A stretch of 64,000 nt of DNA from Williamsia muralis (GCF_002735905.1 NZ_PEBD01000010.1:1642943-1706942); one strand, 5' to 3'; shown: positions 44,944-54,069, counted from the first letter of the stretch. The notes: generated by a model not told the origin, from the sequence alone. A program made the numbers and translations.

Positions 44944-45795
44944 ATGCTTATTTCAAATCTTGGATACATCACTCTGAATGTTCTCGATCTCGATCAAGCG
45001 GTTGAGCTGTTCGAGGTGAGCGGTCAGCTTCAGCTAAACCGCAGAACGTCGGACAGCGCACACCTTGGTGGTGCCGGCCAGCATCATTGGATCGAACTCC
45101 GGAGCGATCCGTCGCGGCCTGAGGGGCTTCTGAAGATGGCCTTCCAGATCGATGGTGAGACAACGTTCGACGACGTCGAGAAGGCGCTCGCTGGAGGCGG
45201 TGTCGCCTTCGAGCGATCCCAAAGTTTTCGCGATGATCTAGTCCGTGAAGCGATTCGGTTCACCGATATGGACGGCACCGAGGTCGAGATTTTCGACGGT
45301 CTCGCAGAAGTTGCTGGTGGGGAGCAGCCAAAGTGGGCTCACCTGGATCGATTGCTGCATGTTGCAGTTTCTGCCTCTGACTTCGATGCGGCATTGGACT
45401 TCTATACGAACATCCTGGGGTTCGGGGTGTCCGACTTCATTGAGGACACAACGGCTTTCCTGCATGGCTCGGATGGTGCGCACCACTCACTCGTGCTGCA
45501 GCGACTGCCGGACACGCCCCGTGTCGTCAACCACGTGTGTTTCGAAACCAAGACATTCGATGACGTCATGCGTGCTCGGGCTATCGTCCGTCGCGCCGGC
45601 CTCGAACTTCGCGATGACCTCATCCGACACGAAACGTCGGGTTCGATAGGGTTCTACTTTGAGGGTCTGCCGGCGGGCCTTGGGATCGAGTTCTGCTACG
45701 AGCACGGACGAGTTGATCCGAAGGAACACCGCCCGCGCACATTTGTCCGGACGATCCGTGCAAAAGACGTCTACGAGCCCCCTGCCGGATTCTGA
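44944..45795 (+). CDS. two-domain extradiol ring-cleavage dioxygenase (VOC, type I)
   Basis: A protein of 283 residues made of two VOC modules, the usual size of BphC/HsaC-type enzymes. The C-terminal module holds the likely 2-His-1-Glu Fe(II) site: H139 (LLHVAV), H197 (VNHVCF) and E249 (GIEFCY), with spacing close to that of BphC. The N-terminal module lacks the ligands, as expected. It would open a catechol-type ring with oxygen. The downstream hydrolase and pentadienoate module fit this role. GGAGC stands before the ATG. It heads the operon with the CoA-transferase and P450. Confidence 0.8.
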   Translation: MLISNLGYITLNVLDLDQAVELFEVSGQLQLNRRTSDSAHLGGAGQHHWIELRSDPSRPEGLLKMAFQIDGETTFDDVEKALAGGGVAFERSQSFRDDLVREAIRFTDMDGTEVEIFDGLAEVAGGEQPKWAHLDRLLHVAVSASDFDAALDFYTNILGFGVSDFIEDTTAFLHGSDGAHHSLVLQRLPDTPRVVNHVCFETKTFDDVMRARAIVRRAGLELRDDLIRHETSGSIGFYFEGLPAGLGIEFCYEHGRVDPKEHRPRTFVRTIRAKDVYEPPAGF

Positions 45796-45811
45796 GAAAT
45801 AGGGCATCAGC

Positions 45812-47023
45812 ATGGTTAAAACCAATCCGGACGCACACACTGCTAGCGTCGGACCGCTTGGCGCAGTTCGTGTTCTCGATCTCACTGGAACGATGTCTGG
45901 CCCCTTCTGTACGCTGCTGCTTGCTCAAATGGGTGCCCAGGTCGATAAGATCGAGCCGCCGCGGGGTGATGTAGTGCGGCACTTGACCGCTAGCAAGACG
46001 GCTGGCATGTCATCAATCTTCCTCGCACTCAATGCAGGTAAACGCTCGATCGTTCTGGACTTCTCCACCGAAGAGGACCGCGACTTGCTCCGGGCGCGGC
46101 TTCCTGACTATGACGTGGTAGTTCACAACATGCGTCCTCAGGCGGCCGGACGCCTTGGGCTTACCGAGGACGACTTCGCAGCGGCGGGATCATCGGCGTT
46201 GCTCTGTGAGCTGGTTGGTTTTGGGCCCGGCCCCTATGAGGCGATGCCTGCCTACGACGACACCATTCAAGCCATGTCAGGGCTTGCGTGGGTGCAAGGA
46301 AACGGGGACGAACCGTCATATGTCCGTACCGCGATTGCGGATAAGACAAGCGGAATGTACGCCGCGCTGGCGATCTGCGCCGCACTTGCAGCAAGGGCGA
46401 TGGGAGATGGACCGAAATCGGTGAAGATACCGATGTTCGAGACGATGGCAGCCTTCACAACCGCGGAACAGATGGGAGGCCTGACCTACGACCCGCCGGC
46501 CGGCCCAGCGTTGTACCCGCGGACGGCGTCTCCCCACCGCCGTCCATTCTCTACTGACGACGGCTACATCAGTCTGATGCTCTACACCGATAAACACTGG
46601 GAATCATTTCTGAGGCACATTGATCGCGCCGACCTCGTCGAGGATCCGCAATTCTCCTCCATCGCGGGGCGGACAGCAAACATCGACGAAATTTACTCCT
46701 TCGTCGCCAAAGAACTGTTGAAACAGTCGACGGGCCACTGGTTGAAAGTATTAGACGAGATTGACGTACCCCATGCCCCTGTGAAGTCGATCGAGGACTT
46801 GCTGGAGGATCCGCACCTCAGTGCTGTCGGATTGATCCAGACGGCGGTCCACCCGTCCGAGGGGACGGTACGTACTTTTCGTGCGCCGTTCCTTTTCGAC
46901 GGACTTAGGCCGACCGATCTGAGCCCCGCTCCGACACTGGGACAAGACACCGAGCCGTTCAAAGGTCGTACACAGACTTCTGAGGAATTCAAAGGCAACT
47001 TCTCCGTGAGGAACTCAACATGA
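45812..47023 (+). CDS. CaiB/BaiF (family III) CoA-transferase
   Basis: A protein of 403 residues, typical length. N-terminal VRVLDLTGTMSGPFCTLLLAQMGA, KIEPPRGDVVR, and the active-site Asp177 in AIADKTSGMYAALAI. It transfers CoA between acids without free CoA hydrolysis. In this operon it probably activates a carboxylate before beta-oxidation by the dehydrogenase and crotonases. It overlaps the P450 gene by ATGA. Confidence 0.92.
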   Translation: MVKTNPDAHTASVGPLGAVRVLDLTGTMSGPFCTLLLAQMGAQVDKIEPPRGDVVRHLTASKTAGMSSIFLALNAGKRSIVLDFSTEEDRDLLRARLPDYDVVVHNMRPQAAGRLGLTEDDFAAAGSSALLCELVGFGPGPYEAMPAYDDTIQAMSGLAWVQGNGDEPSYVRTAIADKTSGMYAALAICAALAARAMGDGPKSVKIPMFETMAAFTTAEQMGGLTYDPPAGPALYPRTASPHRRPFSTDDGYISLMLYTDKHWESFLRHIDRADLVEDPQFSSIAGRTANIDEIYSFVAKELLKQSTGHWLKVLDEIDVPHAPVKSIEDLLEDPHLSAVGLIQTAVHPSEGTVRTFRAPFLFDGLRPTDLSPAPTLGQDTEPFKGRTQTSEEFKGNFSVRNST

Positions 47024-48315
47024 ACGCAACCAGAGACGCTGATGTCACGAGAGCGCCTGCTGTCGCCACAAAGGCGTGGGACCCGGACAGCTTTATCAAG
47101 TTGACCGAATATCGTGAAGTCGAAGAGGTGCTGAAGCGCGGTCGTGACTTCGTTCTCGAGGGTACAAAGAACGAATCCCAGGAATTTATCGGCGGCACGC
47201 TGGTCGCGATCGATGGACGCGCGCATATGGCTCGACGTCGCTCGTTGATGAAAATGATCGGACCCAAACAACCATGGGGTGCCGAAGGCCGCATGTTCGA
47301 GGATGTATTCGCGGAAACCATGGAACGCATTCGGGGTGATTCGGAACCGGATTCGGCGAGCGTTCATTTCGATCTTCTAGAGTTTGCGCGGATTGTTAAC
47401 TGGCGACTGACCGCGGCCTTGGTAGGTGTAGACGGTGTCGATAACGCCGAAGCGGTGGCACACTTCCAGGAGTTAGCTGTTCCTGTGTTGCATGGCTTGA
47501 CCGTCGAATACTCGCCCGAAGAGAAACAGCGAAAGGCGATCGTTGACGCCGCTCGCCTGGCACGTCAGCAGTTTCGCGCCGAGATGTTCGATCCCGCCTT
47601 TGCTAGGCGCCGAGACCTGGTGACAGCTGCAGGAGATGATAAAGCGAGGAAGGATGCGCTACCAGGTGACCTTCTGACTAGCTTAATCATCGCTGCCGGC
47701 GACGAAGAGCCCGATACCGAGCATATCTTCCGCGAAATGATGGCATTGCTTGCGGGAGCTATTAACAATCCTGTGGCGCAAGCAGCGTTTGCTCTTGACG
47801 ACATCATTCCGTGGTTGACGGAACATCCCGAAGACCTTGCCAACACAGGCAAAAAGGAATTCCTCAATCGGGCCGTTAAAGAAACGCTGCGACTGCACCG
47901 GGCGACTCGCCCGTATCTGGTTCGAATCGCCCCGAATGACGTCAAGCTTGAGTCCACAGGTCGCGAGATCCCTGCCGGTTCCTGGGTCGCCGGATGGATC
48001 GGGCCAGCAGATCTCGACACGAACGTGTTTGGTGACGATGCGCGGCAATACAACCCGTACAGGAAGCCAACGGAAGCTGATGCTTCCCCTTTCGGCCTCT
48101 CCTTTGGGGCCGGGCCCCATGTATGCATCGGCCGGCCGATGCTGCTGTGGGAACAGGGAGGTGAAGAGGCACAGGGCAGCCTGACCAAGATGCTGCGCCT
48201 GTTGCTGGCTAACGGTGTCCGCCCAGACCCCGACGGGAAGCAGATCCTCGAAGAGGGCCCTGAAGGCGGTCGACGGTGGACGCGCTACGACGTCGTCATG
48301 CCGCTCCGACCCTGA
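47020..48315 (+). CDS. cytochrome P450 with unusual I-helix
   Basis: A protein of 431 residues. The heme loop is standard: FGAGPHVCIGRP with ligand Cys369; ExxR is ETLR (288-291). The I-helix reads LAGAINNPVAQ (244-254), so the acid-Thr pair that normally delivers protons is replaced by Asn-Asn-Pro. It starts inside the CoA-transferase stop and is followed by a phthalate-dioxygenase-reductase-type protein, its likely electron donor. Reaction unknown: hydroxylation or O-demethylation of an aromatic is possible. Not closely alike to the P450 at 20377. Confidence 0.9.
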   Translation: MNATRDADVTRAPAVATKAWDPDSFIKLTEYREVEEVLKRGRDFVLEGTKNESQEFIGGTLVAIDGRAHMARRRSLMKMIGPKQPWGAEGRMFEDVFAETMERIRGDSEPDSASVHFDLLEFARIVNWRLTAALVGVDGVDNAEAVAHFQELAVPVLHGLTVEYSPEEKQRKAIVDAARLARQQFRAEMFDPAFARRRDLVTAAGDDKARKDALPGDLLTSLIIAAGDEEPDTEHIFREMMALLAGAINNPVAQAAFALDDIIPWLTEHPEDLANTGKKEFLNRAVKETLRLHRATRPYLVRIAPNDVKLESTGREIPAGSWVAGWIGPADLDTNVFGDDARQYNPYRKPTEADASPFGLSFGAGPHVCIGRPMLLWEQGGEEAQGSLTKMLRLLLANGVRPDPDGKQILEEGPEGGRRWTRYDVVMPLRP

Positions 48316-48384
48316 TCAGATCGAATGGTTGCACGACATGCGTTGTCATAGTGACCTTCCAGAAATCGTAGAAAGAAGTTTCCT

Positions 48385-49362
48385 ATGAACAACACTGGAT
48401 CGATAACCCGCCACGCAGTTCGCGTCGCCGATCGTCTGGAGATCACTCCTGACGTGGTCATGCTTCGACTCGAGCCAACCGAGAGTGCAGCGTTGCCTGC
48501 TTGGGATGCAGGTGCACACATTGAACTCCACCTACCTTCGGGTCTGTCGCGCCATTACTCGCTATGTAGTGATCCACGCGACACGAGCCAGTACACCGTG
48601 TGCGTATTACGCGAAGAACAAGGGCGCGGAGGATCGTTGGAGATTCACCGCGATGTATCGGTCGGTACGAAGCTGATCACGAAAGCTCCGAAGAACCTCT
48701 TTCCTCTTATCGAGGACGCAAAATCATACCTGTTTATCGCCGGGGGAATCGGCATCACCCCAATCAAGGCAATGATAGAGGCGGTGGCTCGCCGCGGCCA
48801 GGACTGGAGACTGATCTATGGTGGTCGCAGCCTTTCTTCGATGGCGTTCGCCGACGAGTTGAAGGCCGAGTACGGTGACCTCGTCACTCTTGTTCCGCTA
48901 GATTCAGCTGGCTTGATTGATGTGTCGCGAGCCGTAGCATCAGTGGGCGAGGGATCCCACCTGTATTGCTGCGGTCCCACTGGGCTTCTTAATGCGGTGA
49001 CCGCGGAATGCGAGTCTGCCGGTATCGGGCCGGCGCTGCATATCGAACGGTTCACTGCCCCGGACGACAAGCGCGAGGAAGTCGAAAACGACCCCGCTGG
49101 CTTCGACGTCGAGTTGCGCGAGTCTGGGGTCACCGTGCATGTCGGTGCTGATGAAAGCATTCTGGACGCGGTTATGACAGTCCGCGAAGATATCGATTCG
49201 TCGTGTCACGAGGGTTACTGCGGAAGTTGCGAATCTCGCGTCCTTGAAGGCGTTCCGGAGCACCGCGGAAGTCTGATGACGCCCGAGGAGCACGATGAAG
49301 AAGGCACGATGCTGATATGTGTTGGTCGGTCGAAAACGCCGAAGTTGGTACTAGATCTGTGA
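48385..49362 (+). CDS. phthalate dioxygenase reductase-type ferredoxin reductase
   Basis: A protein of 325 residues. Order: flavin domain with RHYSLCSDP (56-64), NAD domain with FIAGGIGITP (117-126) and YCCGPTGLL, then a C-terminal plant-type [2Fe-2S] domain with C274, C279, C282 and C312. It passes electrons from NADH via FMN and the cluster to an oxygenase. The neighbouring P450 has no ferredoxin of its own, so this single protein probably serves it, as in the reductase half of CYP116 fusions. Confidence 0.93.
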   Translation: MNNTGSITRHAVRVADRLEITPDVVMLRLEPTESAALPAWDAGAHIELHLPSGLSRHYSLCSDPRDTSQYTVCVLREEQGRGGSLEIHRDVSVGTKLITKAPKNLFPLIEDAKSYLFIAGGIGITPIKAMIEAVARRGQDWRLIYGGRSLSSMAFADELKAEYGDLVTLVPLDSAGLIDVSRAVASVGEGSHLYCCGPTGLLNAVTAECESAGIGPALHIERFTAPDDKREEVENDPAGFDVELRESGVTVHVGADESILDAVMTVREDIDSSCHEGYCGSCESRVLEGVPEHRGSLMTPEEHDEEGTMLICVGRSKTPKLVLDL

Positions 49363-50438
49363 ACGCAGACCAGGCGAGTGCCGCCGTGGTGACAGCTCCT
49401 CAGACGGTTGAGATTCGGACTTTCGACCGGCCAATCATCGGCGAGAATGATGGCTTACTCGAGGTCGAGGTGAACGCGCTCTGCGGATCGGACCTCGATT
49501 TCTTCAACGTCGAGCTACCTGGTTATCCGCTGCCCATGGTCATCGGTCACGAACCGGTAGGTCGCGTCGTGGAGATCGGCCGAGAGGCTAGTCGTCGGTG
49601 GGGTGTCAAGGCCGGTGATCGGGTGGTGGTCAACTCTGCGATTCGATGTGGGGAATGCGCTGACTGTTTGGCTGGGCGCGACTGCCGTGCGCGATCGTAC
49701 GGGACCCTCTCGCCCAGCCTCAGCCCAGGATTGTGGGGTGGAATCGCGACTCACATGTATCTGGCCCCCGGATCGACGGTAATTCCATTGGCCCAGGATG
49801 TGTCGCTGGCTGCAGCTGCCTTTCACAACCCCATGGCAAACGGATTCGAGTGGGCAGGCGTTGCGGGGAATGTGCACTCGGAAACGACTGTCGCAGTCTT
49901 GGGTGCAGGCCCCCGCGGCGTCGCCACTGCTGTCGCGGCGACGATGCTCGGATCAACGGACGTCACCATTCTGGGTCTGGAGCAGGATCGACCAAAACTC
50001 GACGTTGCGCTGGCGCTAGGGGTTCACCGCGCGGCAGTGTTGACCGGAACTGATGCTGCAGAACTGCGGGACTTGCTCGGTGATGACGTGGACGTCGTCA
50101 TCGACACCACCCCACGAGCAACTTCGACTGTGAAGCAGGCACTCGTGGCGCTTGCAAGAGGAGGTCGGCTGGTCCTGGCAGGAATCAAAGGTCCGAATCG
50201 CTCGATCAATCTACAGATTGATCAGATAGTGACGGGCAGGCTGACCCTGGTGGGGCCGCTGAGCAAAACCGAGAAATCCCTACGCCGAGCAGTGCTGGCC
50301 ATCAATGAGCAAACGGTCGATCTCGATCGCATCAGCTCGCGTGCATATCCCCTCACAGCGATCGGTGAAGCTCTCGCCGACCTGGGACGCAATGACGCAG
50401 ACCGTCCATTGCAGCTGCGGATCGAACCCCAGCTGTGA
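49359..50438 (+). CDS. zinc-dependent alcohol dehydrogenase (MDR)
   Basis: 359 residues from the GTG at 49359, which overlaps the reductase stop (GTGA). Catalytic zinc ligands in LCGSD and GHEPVG; the structural-zinc site RCGECADCLAGRDCR has four Cys. Rossmann motif VLGAGPRGVAT. It likely oxidises an alcohol made by the P450 or TauD enzyme. Same operon as the CoA-transferase, P450 and reductase. Confidence 0.9.
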   Translation: MNADQASAAVVTAPQTVEIRTFDRPIIGENDGLLEVEVNALCGSDLDFFNVELPGYPLPMVIGHEPVGRVVEIGREASRRWGVKAGDRVVVNSAIRCGECADCLAGRDCRARSYGTLSPSLSPGLWGGIATHMYLAPGSTVIPLAQDVSLAAAAFHNPMANGFEWAGVAGNVHSETTVAVLGAGPRGVATAVAATMLGSTDVTILGLEQDRPKLDVALALGVHRAAVLTGTDAAELRDLLGDDVDVVIDTTPRATSTVKQALVALARGGRLVLAGIKGPNRSINLQIDQIVTGRLTLVGPLSKTEKSLRRAVLAINEQTVDLDRISSRAYPLTAIGEALADLGRNDADRPLQLRIEPQL

Positions 50439-50509
50439 GCCCCCTATATACCGTTGTCGCAGTTCGTGATTCGTTCTATCGGCCTTGCTAACGACGTTAA
50501 GGAGAAGAA

Positions 50510-51442
50510 GTGAAGGTTGGAATTATTGGGCTGGGCAACATGGGCGAGCAGATCGCCCGGGCCATCGCACGCGCAGGTTTCAAGACTCACCTGTACGACG
50601 TTCGGCCGGAAACTGTCGAGCGGCTGGCTTCGGAAGAGAACATGGTGGGCTGCTCGTCAGTGAAAGAGCTCGCTCAAGAGTCGGATGCCATCGGCGTCGT
50701 TGTACTTAACGAAGCGCAGGTCGCTTCGGTCGCAGACGAGGTGGTTGCGACAGGTCTACCGAGAACCCTGATAATTCACAGCACTGTAACGCCGGCGTTC
50801 GTGCAGGAGCTTGCGGCCGCCGTGGCGCCAGCTGGGGTAAAGGTAATCGACGCAACTGTCGCAGGTGGGGTGGCGCGCGCCAAGACAGGGCAACTCACGG
50901 TCATGGTGGGCGGCGACGACGCGACGGTCGGGTCTGTGCGCGAGGTTCTTGAAGCGATCGCCCGCGATGTCTTTGTCGTGGGACCCGCCGGTGCTGGCTC
51001 GGCAATGAAGTTGGCGGTCAACTTCATGACCATCTCCTCATACGCACTCGAGATGGAAGCCATGGAATTCGTTCGAGCTCACGGTATTTCGGAGGATGCG
51101 TTGAGTTCGGTTCTGACCACGAGCTCCGCTGACTCAAGAGCTGTGCGCACGTGGGGCTTTCACGACCGGCTTCGCCGTAGTGCGCCCCCGGGGACGGCGC
51201 CTTCCCAGGTTGTCATGCGCAAGGACGTCTCCTCTTTCGCCCGAGCTGGTGCGCGCGCCGGGTCTCTTATGCCGTTAGCGACCATTGCGGCTGAGACTTT
51301 GCTGCCGAAGATCGCCGAACGCGACGCTTACTTGGACTCGCTCGGTGAGATTGATGCGGTCCCGCGGTGTGCACGTTGCACGTTAGAGCTGATCCCGCCA
51401 TTCCGTGAGGCGGGTGCCCATCCTGAGTGCGCTGACATCTGA
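50510..51442 (+). CDS. 3-hydroxyisobutyrate dehydrogenase-like NAD(P) oxidoreductase with Cys/His tail
   Basis: 310 residues, GTG start with AAGGAG upstream. N-terminal GIIGLGNMGEQIARAI dinucleotide motif, VAGGVARAKTGQLTVMVGG, and catalytic Lys167 with N171 (AMKLAVNFM). After the usual end of the family there is a tail with C287-x2-C290, then H304-x2-C307, resembling a metal knuckle. The core oxidises beta-hydroxy acids or reduces semialdehydes and related imines. A bidirectional hairpin follows its stop. Confidence 0.85.
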   Translation: MKVGIIGLGNMGEQIARAIARAGFKTHLYDVRPETVERLASEENMVGCSSVKELAQESDAIGVVVLNEAQVASVADEVVATGLPRTLIIHSTVTPAFVQELAAAVAPAGVKVIDATVAGGVARAKTGQLTVMVGGDDATVGSVREVLEAIARDVFVVGPAGAGSAMKLAVNFMTISSYALEMEAMEFVRAHGISEDALSSVLTTSSADSRAVRTWGFHDRLRRSAPPGTAPSQVVMRKDVSSFARAGARAGSLMPLATIAAETLLPKIAERDAYLDSLGEIDAVPRCARCTLELIPPFREAGAHPECADI

Positions 51443-51453
51443 CAAGCCATAAT

Positions 51454-51484
51454 CGCGCGGCCCGCGAGTATCACGGGCCGCGCG
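51454..51484. terminator. bidirectional hairpin terminator
   Basis: A perfect 11-bp stem CGCGCGGCCCG / CGGGCCGCGCG with a 9-base loop, between the converging oxidoreductase (stop 51442) and the 4,5-dihydroxyphthalate-decarboxylase-like gene (stop 51497). Confidence 0.8.
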
Positions 51485-51496
51485 GTCGCTTGCCAG

Positions 51497-52468
51497 CTAG
51501 CTCGGCGGCTCGATTCCCATGAAGTAGTCCTCGAGGGGCAAGTGTCTCCAGGTCAAGTGTTGGCTATTCATATAGCGGACGAGTGCCTCCAAAGTGGGCC
51601 GGTTTCGTTCGACACCGTAGGGCCAATAGTCGGTGCCCATCAGAGCGGCCTGGTCTTCGACAGCTGCCAACGTCCATGGCAGAGTGGGATATGAAACACT
51701 TGTGGACCAAAGCTTGTTCTGCGCGGCGATCTTGCTCTCGTTGAAGATCGTGAACACTTTCTGTGCAAGACCCGGCTCGGACTCCACGAGCTGCCTCTTC
51801 ATCACCAACACGTGCATGACTGGGAAGATGTTAGTGCGGAAGTAGAAATCTCGTTCCTGTTCTGTCGCATTTAGAAACAACCGGCGAACGCCAGCGGGCC
51901 GCGGCGCACTACCTGCTCCGATCCAAGCATCTATCGAGCCATCCCTAAGCTGTTCGGGCAATGAGACCCCTTCTGGGGCGGATGTGATGTCGACATCGGC
52001 TGGATAGATGAGCGTTTCGGGATCCAGGCCGGTCGGGGTCCGGTGTGACACCCATTGCACATCTCGTGGCAGCAGGCCGTAATCGTCGGCAAAGATTCCG
52101 CGCAGCCACACGGCCATCGTCATCCCGTACTCGGGTAGACCTATCCGTTTACCCCTGAGTTCGGACGGGTTCGTGATGTCGGATCCGTCGCGTACGTAGA
52201 TGTTGGAGTGCCGGAAAGCGCGAGACACCCATACGGGCAAGGCCACGAGTTCACAGCCGGCCGGATCCTTCGAATATTGCGTCATGAAGAACGACGCCGA
52301 CATCTCCCCGCCTGCGACGTCCGCGGAGTCGCGAAGAGCCGCGAACGCGTCCTTCGGGCTGGGCAGTATCTCGGTCTCGATTGAAAGACCATGATCTGCA
52401 GCCACTTTCCCTATGTTCGCTACGCGGTCATACGCACCGCCGAACAAGAAGGTCAATGGTTTTGTCAC
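51497..52468 (-). CDS. 4,5-dihydroxyphthalate decarboxylase-like / periplasmic-binding-fold protein
   Basis: 323 residues from a GTG at 52468 (VTKPLTFLFGGAYDRV); the frame extends further but reads unlike protein. Family marks: FMTQYSKDPAGCELVALPVW, LRGKRIGLPEYGMT, and the C-terminal DYWPYGVERNRPTLEALVRY, which I associate with the Pht5-type decarboxylase group. No signal peptide or lipobox, so it is cytosolic and not a transport protein. It may decarboxylate a dihydroxy aromatic acid before ring cleavage. It is a single-gene minus-strand unit amid plus-strand genes. Confidence 0.68.
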   Translation of the reverse strand: MTKPLTFLFGGAYDRVANIGKVAADHGLSIETEILPSPKDAFAALRDSADVAGGEMSASFFMTQYSKDPAGCELVALPVWVSRAFRHSNIYVRDGSDITNPSELRGKRIGLPEYGMTMAVWLRGIFADDYGLLPRDVQWVSHRTPTGLDPETLIYPADVDITSAPEGVSLPEQLRDGSIDAWIGAGSAPRPAGVRRLFLNATEQERDFYFRTNIFPVMHVLVMKRQLVESEPGLAQKVFTIFNESKIAAQNKLWSTSVSYPTLPWTLAAVEDQAALMGTDYWPYGVERNRPTLEALVRYMNSQHLTWRHLPLEDYFMGIEPPS

Positions 52469-52829
52469 CTGGTACTCGTCTCGTCGATGGTTGATCCTCC
52501 AGCGACAATAACGGTCAGCACCTTGCCTCGTTGCGTTAACATAGTTACCATGAACATATTCTAATGGATAAGTGACGGTGCCAACAAGCACCCGCGGCAT
52601 TGGGATGAGTTGCTCAGTGCCCGGTCAAACGGTCTACATCGAGCACACGGTCGGAACCAACGTTCTCGGTCAACAGTTCGGCAGGGGCTCCGGATAATGG
52701 TCGTGCGGTTCGCCGGATGGGTCGACTCCCGCACGTGTCTCGGCGCGCCTTGTGTCCCACATGGCCGGTTCGTGAGTCACCGGTCGGCGGTGCTCGCTGT
52801 GCGTTCGTTATTCAACGAAAGGAATCGAT
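52469..52829. other. 361-bp divergent promoter region
   Basis: It separates the decarboxylase-like gene from the C-C hydrolase gene. It holds the dyad at 52540-52552 and the AAAGGA ribosome-binding site of the hydrolase. The short ORFs here look like shadows. Confidence 0.45.
52540..52552. promoter_or_regulatory. imperfect dyad, GntR/FadR-like
   Basis: CATAGTTACCATG has CAT/ATG ends and a GT-N-AC core, with 10 of 13 positions symmetric. FadR-type regulators bind GT...AC cores, and a FadR-type gene lies at 42335. Assigned by pattern only. Confidence 0.35.
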
Positions 52830-53753
52830 ATGGGACAGATGGATACGGTGTGGGTTGATTTGCTGGGTACTGCCTACGAGCAACGGTTTTACGACGTCGA
52901 TGGCGTCAGGACCCGAAGCATCGAGGCGGGAGAGGGCGACCCGATCGTGTTTTTGCACGGTGGTGGCGGGCACGCAGAGACGTGGATACGAAACCTGGAG
53001 GCGCATTCGCCGCATCGCAAGTCGTACGCGATTGACATGCTTGGACATGGTTTCACCGATGCGCCGGAATCATCTGACTACACCACAGCTGATGTCCTTA
53101 ACCACGTAGTCCGGTTCTTGGATGTTGCGGGAATCGAAAAAGCCGACTTTTGCGGGGAATCTTTTGGGGGACGAATTTCTGCTTGGATGGCGATCAATCA
53201 TCCCGATCGCGTCAACAAGCTCATACTGAATACCTCGGGCGGGTTACCTGCCACCAAAAAGCATCAGTCGGACGATGTCAGCGACCTCCTTGCACGGACA
53301 ACGAACTCGCTTCAGCAGACGAGCGATGAAGCTGTGCGATCACGGATCGAATGGCTGTTTGCGGATCCGTCCCAGGTGCCCGAAGAGTTCGTCAAGATCC
53401 GGCAAGCGATCTATCGTCAACCAGGGATCAAAGAATCGTTGACCAAGCTGTTCAGCAGATTGTTTGACCCTGAGGACGCTAAAAACTACTGGTTGACCCC
53501 GGAGCGACTCGCTGGCATCACGGCGCCCACGTTCGTCATCTGGAGTGACCACAATCCCATCCATAGCTACGACGACGCGAAGGAAGGGTTCTCACACATA
53601 CCAGATGTCCGATTCCATCTGATTAAGAACGCAGCACATTGGCCTCAATATGAGCAAGCGGAAGAGTACAACAGGGTGCAGGTGTCGTTCTTGTTGGACG
53701 GCGAGCCGTCTCTAGCGACCGTTGAACCCATTTCTGTTGGAGGGAAGAGCTGA
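52830..53753 (+). CDS. alpha/beta-hydrolase, meta-cleavage product hydrolase type
   Basis: A protein of 307 residues with the complete triad: S111 in GESFGG, D240 in IWSDHNP, H270 in NAAHWPQYE. The oxyanion-hole motif VFLHGGGGHAETW, the cap region and the His context resemble MhpC/BphD-type C-C hydrolases. It would cleave the extradiol ring-opening product into an acid and 2-hydroxypenta-2,4-dienoate, feeding the hydratase at 58124. AAAGGA precedes the ATG. The stop is one base before the Dabb gene start. Confidence 0.87.
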   Translation: MGQMDTVWVDLLGTAYEQRFYDVDGVRTRSIEAGEGDPIVFLHGGGGHAETWIRNLEAHSPHRKSYAIDMLGHGFTDAPESSDYTTADVLNHVVRFLDVAGIEKADFCGESFGGRISAWMAINHPDRVNKLILNTSGGLPATKKHQSDDVSDLLARTTNSLQQTSDEAVRSRIEWLFADPSQVPEEFVKIRQAIYRQPGIKESLTKLFSRLFDPEDAKNYWLTPERLAGITAPTFVIWSDHNPIHSYDDAKEGFSHIPDVRFHLIKNAAHWPQYEQAEEYNRVQVSFLLDGEPSLATVEPISVGGKS

Positions 53754-53754
53754 C

Positions 53755-54069
53755 ATGCTGCGACACGTCGTGCTGATGAACTGGAATCATGAACTCTCCG
53801 TCGAGGAGGCCGCCGAAGTAAAGCGTGTCCTCGATGACCTCGGCGCTCAGTCCCCTGACGTCGTTGCCTTCTCCCACGGACCCGATGTCGGCGTTCGCGC
53901 CAACGGTAGTGACTATGCTCTGGTTGCCGATTTCGACAACGCGGACGGCTGGAAGGCTTACAGCAAGCATCCTGCCCACGACGTTGTTCGTGGCGTGATG
54001 GGCAAGATCGTGAGTGACCAGGCCATCGTTCAATTTCAGATTGCTGACAGCATTGCGGGGTCGCAGTGA
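53755..54069 (+). CDS. Dabb (dimeric alpha-beta barrel) domain protein
   Basis: 104 residues with the stress-responsive A/B-barrel pattern: LRHVVLMNWNHELSVEEAAE, DYALVADFDNADGWKAYSKHPAH and a C-terminal strand IVQFQIAD. Small Dabb proteins act as cyclases, hydratases or decarboxylases in some pathways and are of unknown role in others. A GGAGGGAAGAG run precedes the ATG at 53755. It overlaps the aldehyde dehydrogenase gene (GTGA), so the three genes are coupled. Confidence 0.85.
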   Translation: MLRHVVLMNWNHELSVEEAAEVKRVLDDLGAQSPDVVAFSHGPDVGVRANGSDYALVADFDNADGWKAYSKHPAHDVVRGVMGKIVSDQAIVQFQIADSIAGSQ

